Positions 1 through 7,931 of a DNA stretch of 64,000 nt are shown here, piece after piece. Under the pieces are notes generated by a model, which had not been told where the DNA came from, made no database searches, and saw only the letters and a list, made by a program, of their open reading frames with translations. Numbering within the stretch: position 1 is the first letter of the stretch; each line of letters begins with the position of its first letter. The stretch covers positions 2,716,001-2,780,000 of the forward strand of contig JACJXW010000004.1 in the NCBI GenBank assembly GCA_020636405.1, written 5' to 3'. The stretch comes from Lewinellaceae bacterium (lineage in GTDB: Bacteria > Bacteroidota > Bacteroidia > Chitinophagales > Saprospiraceae). A program made the translations under genes and the position numbers.

Positions 1-462
1 GGGTGCGGATTCGATGAGATACGTTTCCAGTTCTTTGAGGCTGGAGATCGCCTCAATCTTCCTGAGCTCAGTCTCTATAGGGTTCAAGCCTAGTTCCTCG
101 ATATGCGCAGTGTCCATAGCGGTTTGGTAGAACAGGACGGCTTTTCCCTGGTCCGTATTCGGGTCGAAATTCCCCTGTTCAATGGTAGACTCCAGGATGG
201 TGAGCACTTTTTTGCTGGTCGCCTTGGCCAGTTCATCAAAAGCCCCCCAGCTGTCCTCGTCGGCGGGGATCTCTACCTGGTCCAGCCAGCCGCCGTTGAC
301 AAAGCGGTAGAAATCAGCCGCGGCGTTGACGCTGGTATCCATCAGCGAGAGGTCTAGCCCGGGAGGAACCTCCTGTTGCTGGGCATCAGGAGAGGCCGTC
401 TGGCATGCCGTTAACAAGAGGAGAAAAATAGCGGTCAGGAGGGTAGGGATTTGCCTTATCAT
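1..462 (-). CDS. M13 (neprilysin/PepO-like) metallopeptidase, N-terminal part
   Basis: The reading frame is open from an ATG at 462 to the window edge, giving 154 residues of a longer protein. It starts with a lipoprotein-type leader (hydrophobic stretch, then LLTACQT with Cys about residue 20), so the mature enzyme is probably membrane-anchored and acts in the periplasm or at the surface. The segment FYRFVNGGWLD followed by IPADEDSWGAFDEL is the characteristic N-terminal motif of M13 zinc endopeptidases, which cleave oligopeptides. The catalytic HExxH region lies outside the window, so activity cannot be judged. It reads away from the ArsR gene. A hairpin with a T-tract on this strand (565-604) lies about 100 bases upstream of the start. 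Confidence 0.88.
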   Translation of the reverse strand, partial: MIRQIPTLLTAIFLLLLTACQTASPDAQQQEVPPGLDLSLMDTSVNAAADFYRFVNGGWLDQVEIPADEDSWGAFDELAKATSKKVLTILESTIEQGNFDPNTDQGKAVLFYQTAMDTAHIEELGLNPIETELRKIEAISSLKELETYLIESAP

Positions 463-564
463 TATTCAAGATTTTTTGTGGCCTGAAGATACAGCTTTAC
501 CGCTTGGCGAAGGGGGATTATGTTGGGTAAAATGCAGGCCGCCCACCGGGAAAGAAGAATTGTT

Positions 565-604
565 AAAAAAACACGAGCCACCTTCGTCCTGAAGATGACT
601 CGTG
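565..604 (-). terminator. Hairpin plus T-tract, leader or terminator ahead of the M13 gene
   Basis: On the minus strand an imperfect 14-bp stem (CACGAGTCATCTTC pairing with GAAGGTGGCTCGTG through G-T pairs) is followed by seven Ts. It has the shape of an intrinsic terminator. No minus-strand gene lies just upstream, so it could end a short transcript or attenuate the M13 gene. The rest of 463-852 holds no gene I can support. Confidence 0.45.
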
Positions 605-852
605 CAAAGAGAGAATCATTGACTATGCAATATCTTTTAGCGATGCGTTCTGTCCTTTCATTTGACTTTGCTGCAAAGGGTTACCCGGGGAGATGGATAA
701 TTAAGGTCAAACCGAATACTCGCATGTCTAATGCGATGAAAATGAGGTTTTTAGTTTTTTGGGGGCGGTAAAGTCCATGGCTGTTGATATTGACAGGGGT
801 TAGTTCGGCAGGCCAGAACATCTTAATTTTAGATTAGCAAAACTTTGTAACC

Positions 853-1158
853 ATGGTGGCAAACCCTGAATTTGAGCGTTTGGAACAATATTCGGAAGCC
901 CTGAGGGCCATTGCCCACCCGATCCGGTTGGCCATAATCAACCTATTGCAGGATGGGCGGCCAAGGTCGGTGACCGATATCCACGAACGGTTGCAAATCG
1001 AGCAGGCCGCTGCTTCACACCACCTGAAGATCCTCCGTTACAACGGCATTGTGCACGCTCAACGCGAAGGCCGCCATATTTTCTACCTGGTCTCAGATGA
1101 GACCTACCCTCAGATCCTGGAGTTGTTGAAAACGGCGGATAATTTTAGTACGATCTAG
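853..1158 (+). CDS. ArsR/SmtB-type winged-helix transcriptional regulator
   Basis: A 101-residue protein made almost entirely of an ArsR-type HTH. The segment ALRAIAHPIRLAIINLL is the usual first helix pair, QAAASHHLKILRYNGIV is the recognition helix region, and REGRHIFYLV is the beta-hairpin wing. No metal-binding CxC motif is visible, so it is probably a non-metal regulator of the kind often found in Bacteroidota. Its stop codon at 1158 is followed in the same frame by the remnant of a serine hydrolase. It may therefore have arrived by recombination that removed the front of that gene. Its target is not evident. Confidence 0.85.
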   Translation: MVANPEFERLEQYSEALRAIAHPIRLAIINLLQDGRPRSVTDIHERLQIEQAAASHHLKILRYNGIVHAQREGRHIFYLVSDETYPQILELLKTADNFSTI

Positions 1159-1971
1159 CTCCAGGCATTTTACCTGCCGGCACAATACAGCCGATATATC
1201 ACCGACGCCGGGAAAATAACCGTGCGCATGTTGCTGAATCATACTTCCGGCATCCCGGAATACAACTTTTCACCGGCTTACGTTTCTTACCTGTTGCAGC
1301 ATCCGGATCATATCTTCTCTCAAGAAGATTACCTTAAATACATCGACGGCAAGCCGCTCGACTTCGAGCCCGGCAGCCGCTATTCCTATCGCAATACCAA
1401 CTACGTGGCCCTGGCACTGATGACGGATGCCCTGACCGGCGATCACGCCCGGTTCATCACCGAAACCATCTTCCTCCCCCTGGGACTGGACAACACCTTC
1501 TACCGCAGCCAGCCCGGTTACCTGAACTATCCTGAACTGGTGAATGCCTACTGGGACCGCTACAGCGACGGCGTACTGGAGAATGCTTCCCTGCTGCAAC
1601 GCAATAACGTGGCCTCTCTGGTGGGGGAAGACGGCATCGTCACTACTCCTCTGGAAGCGGTGAAGTTCCTTAAAGCCCTGATGGAGGGCCAGTTGCTGGC
1701 GCCTTCCACCCTCGAACAAATGCAAACCTGGGTTACGGACAGCAAGGGCAATCCCCGCTACGGCCTGGGCCTGGGGCGTAATCTTATCCTGGGAAAGGAA
1801 GCCATCGGGTACAGCGGCGGCGGCATTGGCGCGGGCTGCGAGCTGCGCTACTTTCCGGAGAAAAAGCTGTATATGTTCATTGCCATCAACCTGGGCACGG
1901 TGACCGAAAGCCCGCTGCATGAGGAAGCGGGAAAGGCAAGGGATGCGTTGTTTGCAATCTTGCTGAAATGA
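1159..1971 (+). pseudogene. Beta-lactamase-family serine hydrolase, N-terminally truncated
   Basis: From directly after the ArsR stop the frame reads LQAFYLPAQYSRYITDAGKI and then VRMLLNHTSGIPEY, the conserved stretch after the SxxK nucleophile of class C beta-lactamase/DD-peptidase-like proteins. Later motifs are present: YRNTNY (the YxN box), and YSGGGIGAGCELRYFP where the third (KTG/HxG) box sits. The signal peptide and the SxxK nucleophile motif are absent and no start codon precedes the homologous part. A GTG at 1222 could give 249 residues, but these would lack the active-site serine. I therefore call it a decayed gene. A fragment of the same family occurs at 3597-3795. Confidence 0.75.
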
Positions 1972-2176
1972 ACCCTATAATTACTCCTGTTTAGTGACGG
2001 TACTATCGTAGCAAAAGAACCGCCTCAAGCATGCAATCCGATAGAAGGACCGGGGTTTGGAAATTTGGAGAAAGAATGGGTAAGTTTCTGGATTGCCTTG
2101 AAAAATCGGAGATAATAGTTTATTTTAGGTTGCCACTTTGGGTGAATACGAAAAATCGTTTAACAATAACCGACAA

Positions 2177-2464
2177 ATGAACCTGGAAGAAGTAAAAAGA
2201 GTACTTAAACAACATAAAAATTCTTTGTTTCCAAGATATGCCATTTTAAACCTTGCCATTTTTGGGTCAGTAAGTAGAGGCGAAGAAACGCTTGATAGCG
2301 ATCTGGATATATTAGTTGAATTCAAAAAACCTATTGGGATCAGATTTATTGATTTAGCTGACGAACTGGAAGAAATACTGAAAATTAAAGTCGATCTTGT
2401 CAGCAAAGATGGGGTCAAACCAAAATATCTTAAATACATTGAGCAAGACCTGACATATGTCTAA
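2177..2464 (+). CDS. MNT-type nucleotidyltransferase antitoxin (MntA-like)
   Basis: The ATG at 2177 gives 95 residues; a TTG at 2138 would add 13. The motif IFGSVSRGEETLDSDLDILV is the minimal nucleotidyltransferase signature (GSxxRG then DxD). In HEPN/MNT modules this family modifies and neutralises the HEPN RNase (AMPylation is known for studied members). The last 8 bases overlap the start of the HEPN gene, the standard arrangement for this pair. Codon use is AT-rich compared with the following gene. Assignment as antitoxin follows from the family and context. Confidence 0.9.
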   Translation: MNLEEVKRVLKQHKNSLFPRYAILNLAIFGSVSRGEETLDSDLDILVEFKKPIGIRFIDLADELEEILKIKVDLVSKDGVKPKYLKYIEQDLTYV

Positions 2465-2801
2465 AAGAAGTAACCATGAGCTTTTGGTAGACATTCTCGA
2501 GTCGATTGATAAGATCAGAAGGTATACAAAAGGGATGTCTTTTGAGGTTTTTTCCCAAGATGAAAAAACCATTGATGCAGTAGTACGAAACTTTGAGATA
2601 ATAGGAGAAGCTGCGAACAGAGTTGAAGAAAACATCAAGGAAGAATACGCTGTTGTTGAATGGAGGCGGATAATTGGTTTGAGGAACAGGATTGTACACG
2701 AGTATTTTGGAATAGATTTAAAGATCATTTGGATGATAATTGATGAAAACCTGGATGCCTTTAAATCAGAGATAGAAGGGATCATCGATGAAATTGAATA
2801 A
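2457..2801 (+). CDS. HEPN-domain RNase toxin (HepT-like, DUF86)
   Basis: A 114-residue all-helical protein of the DUF86/HepT family. RNRIVH matches the RxxxxH (Rx4-6H) catalytic motif, and the NFEIIGEAANRV and HEYFGIDLKIIW segments flank it as in known members. HEPN toxins of this group cleave RNA and are held in check by the adjacent MNT protein. It overlaps the MNT gene by 8 bases, so the two are translationally coupled. The gene 5 bases downstream has very different base composition, which suggests the toxin-antitoxin pair was inserted as a unit. Confidence 0.9.
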   Translation: MSKRSNHELLVDILESIDKIRRYTKGMSFEVFSQDEKTIDAVVRNFEIIGEAANRVEENIKEEYAVVEWRRIIGLRNRIVHEYFGIDLKIIWMIIDENLDAFKSEIEGIIDEIE

Positions 2802-2806
2802 CAGGC

Positions 2807-3490
2807 ATGTCCAGATTAGCTGAAAGTACCGTCCAGACAATAGCCATTCAATACCTGGAGAAGCAGTACAAGCGCAAGGCGCGCCGCGGCCGCATCTTCG
2901 CAGAGCCGGAGGTGCGCACCAAGAAGGAACACGGCAGCAAGCGCGCCGACGGCCTGCTGGCCTTCCGCCACTGGCTTTGGGGTGTGTACGTCATCTCCCT
3001 GGAGGCCAAGTCGCACAAGACCCTGCCGGCGATCAACCCCAAGCTGGACAAGCAGCTGTTCGCCTTCAACGTCATCCGCGCCGGCCTGCTCATCTCCATA
3101 CTCAGCGGCACCTTTTTCTTCCTCTACAAGTGGGACGACGGCTTCTGGCAGTTCATCGTCCCCGGCCTGGTGTTCCTGCTCGGCGGCGGCGCCTACGCCT
3201 GGCTGACCCGCAACCACTTCGGCCATCGCACGCTGCGCGTCATCGAGCAGATCCAGCAGTACCCTGCCGACGAGCGATGGCTGGCCTTCTCCAAGGATGC
3301 CTACTATTCCCTCGATATCGAAAAGCAGCGGCAGCTGGAAAGCATCTGCCGCCACCACGGCGTCGGCCTGCTCGTCGTGTCCTCTGATGGCAAGGTGGCC
3401 CGCCTGGCCAAAGCCCGCTTCCACTGGGACTGGTGGCACGACTACCTGCGGTTCTACAGTAAGGAGAAGGAGATACGGGCGGCGATATAG
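2807..3490 (+). CDS. Membrane protein with PD-(D/E)xK nuclease-like motif
   Basis: A 227-residue protein, GC-rich. Residues about 45-70 read RADGLLAF, a gap of about 11 residues, then VISLEAKS, which fits the D...ExK core of PD-(D/E)xK nucleases. Two hydrophobic segments follow (about 88-105 and 113-132), then a soluble tail with GVGLLVVSSDGKVARL, which could be the last beta-alpha unit of the same fold. If so, a membrane hairpin is inserted inside a nuclease-like domain. It lies 5 bases after the HEPN gene, but its composition differs strongly, so a functional link is uncertain. No specific family name is offered. Confidence 0.6.
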   Translation: MSRLAESTVQTIAIQYLEKQYKRKARRGRIFAEPEVRTKKEHGSKRADGLLAFRHWLWGVYVISLEAKSHKTLPAINPKLDKQLFAFNVIRAGLLISILSGTFFFLYKWDDGFWQFIVPGLVFLLGGGAYAWLTRNHFGHRTLRVIEQIQQYPADERWLAFSKDAYYSLDIEKQRQLESICRHHGVGLLVVSSDGKVARLAKARFHWDWWHDYLRFYSKEKEIRAAI

Positions 3491-3496
3491 GTTTAG

Positions 3497-3596
3497 TTTC
3501 GGATTATCCCCGGGGCAGGGCCTTGTCGGCATTAGGCTTATTTTTAGTGCTGTTCTTAGCCAGAGTTTTCTACTTCGAAGGAAGGATAATCCGAAA
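3497..3596. repeat. 100-bp segment with perfect 13-bp inverted ends
   Basis: TTTCGGATTATCC at 3497-3509 is repeated in inverse at 3584-3596. The enclosed sequence encodes nothing recognisable and separates the membrane-protein gene from a serine-hydrolase fragment. It could be a small non-autonomous element or a large hairpin. No clear target duplication is seen. Confidence 0.5.
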
Positions 3597-3795
3597 TTTT
3601 GCCAATCGTACCTCATGGCTTGTTGCCTACCATCAACAGCTCCAGTACCGGCCCGCCGTCTGGAAGAAATTCCCACCGGGCGAGCAGGAGCTGTACTCCA
3701 ATATCGGCACTTCCCTGATGGCGCTCATCGTAGAACAGATCTCCGGGGAGGATTACCGGGATTATTGCCGGAAGAACATCCTGGTACCGGTGTAG
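3597..3795 (+). pseudogene. Beta-lactamase-family serine hydrolase, internal fragment
   Basis: The frame contains FPPGEQELYSNIGTSLMALI, EQISGEDYRDYCRKNILVPV and then a stop. This is the segment around the YSN box of class C beta-lactamase-like proteins, where the next residues are normally LGM. Both the SxxK region before it and the C-terminal third are missing. It is a fragment of the same superfamily as 1159-1971 and may be debris of that gene or of a paralogue. The 287 bases from here to 4082 hold only a short tandem run of ACACGAAT (about 4046-4073). Confidence 0.6.
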
Positions 3796-4082
3796 GCGAG
3801 GGTAGGGGGGATGCGTATAAGTGCATGCGTGCATTTGAGTATAAGTGCCTGGACACGGGAGTGTTCGGAATTCGCTGTCCGCTATTCGCAAGTTTTTGAA
3901 AATCAACGATATTTATTTAGGAGAGGCTCCCCGTCTAACGCTGGACAGAGGTTGCCGGGGCTGTGTACGATGTAAGAAGCCTCACCGGACTGTCCAACTT
4001 TAGAATGGTAGCCTTAGAAGACACAGAAAATTGAACTATCCCCTGGACACGAATACACGAATACACGAATAAACCAACCCTC

Positions 4083-7000
4083 TCACTCCACCACCACCTC
4101 ATCCACGAACAGCCACGCCTTTCCCCCGGCTCCCGCATGCCACTCCGGGCAGATGCCGATATTTCTGGCCGTGATGCGGATGTAGCGCGCCGGCCGGTTT
4201 ACCTCCTGTGAAAACTCCAGGACCTGTACAGGGTCGTCCGGCTGAACCCTGGGAACCGCAAAGTACGACAGGGGATAGAATACGTCCCCGTCTTCCGACA
4301 CTTCGAACTGCACCCCCTCCGGGGCGAAGATCCAGGCGCCGATGTCGCGCAGGAAAGTAGTCTTGATGTGGTTTATGGGTTGCAGGCTGCCCAGGTCAAT
4401 GGTGGCCTGAAAATCCTCCCCTTCGAAGCCCTGCCAGGCGCCGTCCGCGAAAGTGGTGCTTCCGTGGAGGCCGTCGATCAGGCCGAGCGGGCCGCCGGCA
4501 TCGTATTTCTCAGAATAAGGATGCAACAGCTGAATGCCGTTGAAGCGGGAGCGGCGGAAACTGGCCTCGCTGGCCGGACTGTTCACCAGGCCGTCTTTCA
4601 CTGCGATGGCCTTGGCCACCGTGGTTTTTGAAAGGCGGATGGGGCCGGTGTAGCGTTTCGCTTTGGCCGTGGGGCGGCTGCCGTCGAGGGTATAGAAAAT
4701 GCTGGCGCCGGGCGTAGCGGAGTGCAGTTCTACCTCGGTGGTTTCGGCAAAGATGTCCAGCTTTTCCACCTCCCGGCCCCGGCTGTGGAAGGACGGGGCG
4801 GCGGCCACTTCCGGGTAGGCGCCCTCTATGCGGAAGGCCCAGGCGTAGCGGCAGGGGCGGTTCTGCTCGTCCTGTAGTGCTGCGGGCAGGCGGATGGTGA
4901 GGCCTTCTGCAGCGTCGTACGTCCATTGGAGCGGCGTTTCGTAGCCGAGCATTACCACGGCGGAGCCTTCCCGCGGGCGTACGTATTTCAGCTGTAATTC
5001 CTCCCCCGGCCACTCCAGGCAGGTAGCGTATACGCGGCCTTTGGCATCGACGGTATAGCGGATCTGTTCTCCCTCCTTATACTGATGCCACATGCGGCTG
5101 TTGTGCACCACCGGGGCGTTGACGGCCATCCATTCGCCCATTTCCCGCAGGCGCTCCACGCTGGCCTCCGGGATGAGCCCTTCGGGGGTAGGCCCTACGT
5201 TGAGCAGGTAATTGCCCCCCTTGGCGGCGATGTCCACCAGGTTGTGGATGAGGGTTTGGGCGGACTTCCAGTTGTGGTCCTTCTTCTTGAATCCCCAGGA
5301 ATCGTTCATGGTCATACACGACTCCCAGTCGATTTCTACGGAGCCGTAGTCGAGGATCTCCTGTTCAGGAGTGCCGAAATCTCCCACGTCATCGGGTTCG
5401 CGGTTCATGCCCTGCATGCCCTGCCGCCCCTTGCCGACGCGGTTGTTGATGAGGATATCCGGTTTGAGGCTGCGGACGAATTGATACAAGTCCTTGCCTT
5501 GTTCTTCCGTCCATTCGTTGATCCACTCGCCGTCGAACCAGAGGACATGAGGATTGTATTTCTCCACCAGCTCCCGCAGTTGGGGCTTGAGGTAGTTTTC
5601 GCGGTAGTCGGCAAAGTCCGGCCCGTCGGGATTGGCATTGCCGTAGTCCTTGCCCTGGGCGTCGGGGTGGTGCCAGTCCATGATGGAGTGGTAGAAACAG
5701 AGTTTGATGCCGGCCTTGTCGCAGGCATCGCGCAGTTCTTTCAGGATATCCCGCCCGAAGGGAGCGGTATCTATGACGTCGTAATCCGTCACCTTGCTGT
5801 CCCACAGGCAGAAACCGTCGTGGTGTTTGGAGGTGATGACGATGTATTGCATGCCCGCCGCTTTGGCGATGCGCACCCATTCCTCGGCGTCGAACTGTAC
5901 CGGGTCGAACTGCCGGGCGTAGGGCTCGTATTCCGCTACCGGGATGTGGCCGGAGAACATGATCCATTCGCCGGCGCCGCTGACATCTTTTCCTTTATGG
6001 ATGCCTCCCGGCACGGCGTAGGCCCCCCAGTGGATGAACATCCCGAAGCCGGCGTCCCGCCACCAGGCCATGTGTTCGTCGAATTCCTTTTTAGACTCCA
6101 GCAGGAAATTGTCGTGGGGGCGGTGGTAGAGGGCGATGGTGGAAAGAGTAGGGCTGGCCATGGCGGAGAGCCGTATCCTCAGTTTTTCGGCCGTTAATAG
6201 GGGGATGCGGACAAAGCGGCGGTTGCCCACGGTGGTAGCATCGCCCACCTTGTCCCAACCGCGGCCCGACCAGGCTTCGACGGTTACCGTTTCGATGCGC
6301 TGGCCGAGGGGCAGGTATTCCCGCAGTTCGACTACGTTGAAGGTTTGCGGTTGATCGAGTGTTACTTCCAGGGTAGCTTCTTTAATACCCTCTTCCGCGG
6401 CCCAGTAGGTTTGGTTGTCGCCGTCGGTGAGCCGCCGGGTTTCGAAGCCTTCGCCCCGCGTACTGGTAGCCTCCACCCGGGCGCCGGCCGCCAGGTTGTC
6501 GGTGAAGGTAGCGTCCAGCCGTTGCCGCAGGCCCATCAGCGCCTGCACGTCGTTTTCGTGGACCAGCCCGCGGCGGTCTACCGGCAGGTTGAGCAGCAGG
6601 TTGGCGTTGCGGCCGACGCTGTTATAATAGATCAGCTCCAGGTGCTCGCCGGACTTGACCCTGTCGTCCTCATCGGCGTGGTAGTACCAGCCCGGGCGGA
6701 TGGAGACGTCCACCTCGGCCGGCAGCCAGTGGGCGCCGTTCTGGTGTCCGGAGCGCAGCTCCAGGTAGCGGGGCGTGCCGGGGTAGAATTCATCGCGGTT
6801 GAGGGTACACCAGTTGGTGGGGTTGGCGAAGCCGCGTTCCGTGCCCACCCAGCGGACGTCGGGCCCGGCATCGCTGAAGATGACGGCCTCGGGCTGGTAT
6901 TTGCGCACGGTAGCGATGAAGCCCGGCCAATCGTAGATCTGCTGGCCTTTGTACTCTTCGCTTACTGCTCCGTCGAACCACACCTCGAAGATATCGCCGT

Positions 7001-7526
7001 AGCCGGTGAGCACCTCTTCCAGCTGCTTTTTGAAGTAGTCGTTGTATTCCGGCTTTCCGTAGAGCGGGTTATTGCGGTCCCAGGGGGAGAGGTAGACGCC
7101 CATTTTGAGGCCGTATTCGCGGCAGGCGTCGGAGAGTTCTTGCAGCAGGTCGCCCTGTCCGTTGCGCCAGGGGCTGTTCTTCACGCTGTGTTCGGTGTAT
7201 TTCGAAGGCCAGAGGCAGAAGCCGTCATGGTGTTTGGCGGTGATGATGATGCCTTTCATGCCGGCCTCTTTCGCCACGCGCGCCCACTGTCGGCAGTCGA
7301 GCTCCGTGGGGTTGAAAATTTCCGGGCTTTCGGTGCCGTGGCCCCACTCCAGGTCGGAGAAGGTGTTGATGTTGAAGTGCACGAAGGCGTAATAATCGAG
7401 TTGATGCCAGGCCAGTTGCCGTCCGGAGGGAGTAGGCCCGAAGGGGGCAGGGGAGGAAGGCTGGCCGAAGGCGGAAAAGGAGAGTAAACCGCAGATCAGG
7501 AAAACGGTGGTGGCAGTTGGTTTCAT
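4083..7526 (-). CDS. Secreted tandem GH29 alpha-L-fucosidase with F5/8C domains
   Basis: A 1147-residue protein with a signal peptide ending near SFSAFGQ. Two complete GH29-type catalytic units follow: residues about 25-335, with TAKHHDGFCLWPSK and the nucleophile region EVWFDGA (Asp185), and about 480-850, with TSKHHDGFCLWDSK and VLWFDGE (Asp665). Between them (about 340-470) is a discoidin-like module. After the second unit come a chitobiase-C-like segment (FYTLDGSRPTAKAKRYTGPI) and a C-terminal F5/8C module (about 1010-1147). GH29 enzymes release alpha-L-fucose by a retaining mechanism. No T9SS tail is seen, so it is probably periplasmic. Two full GH29 units in one chain is unusual. It is convergent with the upstream debris and has its own promoter region in 7527-7800. 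Confidence 0.92.
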   Translation of the reverse strand: MKPTATTVFLICGLLSFSAFGQPSSPAPFGPTPSGRQLAWHQLDYYAFVHFNINTFSDLEWGHGTESPEIFNPTELDCRQWARVAKEAGMKGIIITAKHHDGFCLWPSKYTEHSVKNSPWRNGQGDLLQELSDACREYGLKMGVYLSPWDRNNPLYGKPEYNDYFKKQLEEVLTGYGDIFEVWFDGAVSEEYKGQQIYDWPGFIATVRKYQPEAVIFSDAGPDVRWVGTERGFANPTNWCTLNRDEFYPGTPRYLELRSGHQNGAHWLPAEVDVSIRPGWYYHADEDDRVKSGEHLELIYYNSVGRNANLLLNLPVDRRGLVHENDVQALMGLRQRLDATFTDNLAAGARVEATSTRGEGFETRRLTDGDNQTYWAAEEGIKEATLEVTLDQPQTFNVVELREYLPLGQRIETVTVEAWSGRGWDKVGDATTVGNRRFVRIPLLTAEKLRIRLSAMASPTLSTIALYHRPHDNFLLESKKEFDEHMAWWRDAGFGMFIHWGAYAVPGGIHKGKDVSGAGEWIMFSGHIPVAEYEPYARQFDPVQFDAEEWVRIAKAAGMQYIVITSKHHDGFCLWDSKVTDYDVIDTAPFGRDILKELRDACDKAGIKLCFYHSIMDWHHPDAQGKDYGNANPDGPDFADYRENYLKPQLRELVEKYNPHVLWFDGEWINEWTEEQGKDLYQFVRSLKPDILINNRVGKGRQGMQGMNREPDDVGDFGTPEQEILDYGSVEIDWESCMTMNDSWGFKKKDHNWKSAQTLIHNLVDIAAKGGNYLLNVGPTPEGLIPEASVERLREMGEWMAVNAPVVHNSRMWHQYKEGEQIRYTVDAKGRVYATCLEWPGEELQLKYVRPREGSAVVMLGYETPLQWTYDAAEGLTIRLPAALQDEQNRPCRYAWAFRIEGAYPEVAAAPSFHSRGREVEKLDIFAETTEVELHSATPGASIFYTLDGSRPTAKAKRYTGPIRLSKTTVAKAIAVKDGLVNSPASEASFRRSRFNGIQLLHPYSEKYDAGGPLGLIDGLHGSTTFADGAWQGFEGEDFQATIDLGSLQPINHIKTTFLRDIGAWIFAPEGVQFEVSEDGDVFYPLSYFAVPRVQPDDPVQVLEFSQEVNRPARYIRITARNIGICPEWHAGAGGKAWLFVDEVVVE

Positions 7527-7803
7527 AACGATTAAGGACGTTTTGTTGGAGGCGGAAGGTACGGAAAAATGGAGGAATGGGGAAGGACTCTAAAGGAGCT
7601 TTTGGGGTGTGTGGTTTTATCCCGTATATTTTTTGTTGGCAACATTGTTAATGCGGTGAGGTTTTTTTAATTTGGGGAGCTATCGGTCGTTGAATTTTCC
7701 GGGAAGCGGGAAGGGGTAGCCGTTTGTAAGCGGTTATGGTCGTTTACAAATGGATGGGTAGATAGGGGGGGGGACGTAAGTGGGGGGGGGAGTTTATGCA
7801 AAT
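7527..7803. other. Gene-free spacer with G-tracts at the left edge of the cassette array
   Basis: This is the upstream region of the fucosidase gene. It contains an inverted repeat (TTTGTAAGCG at 7725-7734 against CGTTTACAAA at 7741-7750) and two runs of nine Gs (7765-7773 and 7782-7790) next to GGG at 7756. These could form a G-quadruplex. The first cassette boundary follows at 7804. No gene is visible. Confidence 0.5.
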
Positions 7804-7931
7804 GTTCTCGGCAATTAAAAACCACTGTCAGGAATTTTTCTAAGCTGAAAATTGTTAAGGTTTCTCGTTATACTAAATTATTATAAATGCGTCCATCTGC
7901 AAATGTTATTTAACTTTAAAGTGAAGAAGAA

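Noticed and set aside
103..592. Plus-strand open frames across the first 600 bases
   Set aside because: They are antisense to the M13 peptidase, whose minus-strand frame shows a lipoprotein leader and conserved M13 motifs.
2977..3387. Arginine/proline-rich frames within the membrane-protein gene
   Set aside because: Typical out-of-frame shadow of GC-rich coding sequence, with no start signal or family pattern.
4046..4073. ACACGAAT tandem run as a binding-site array
   Set aside because: Only about three copies with no associated gene start; likely a simple repeat.
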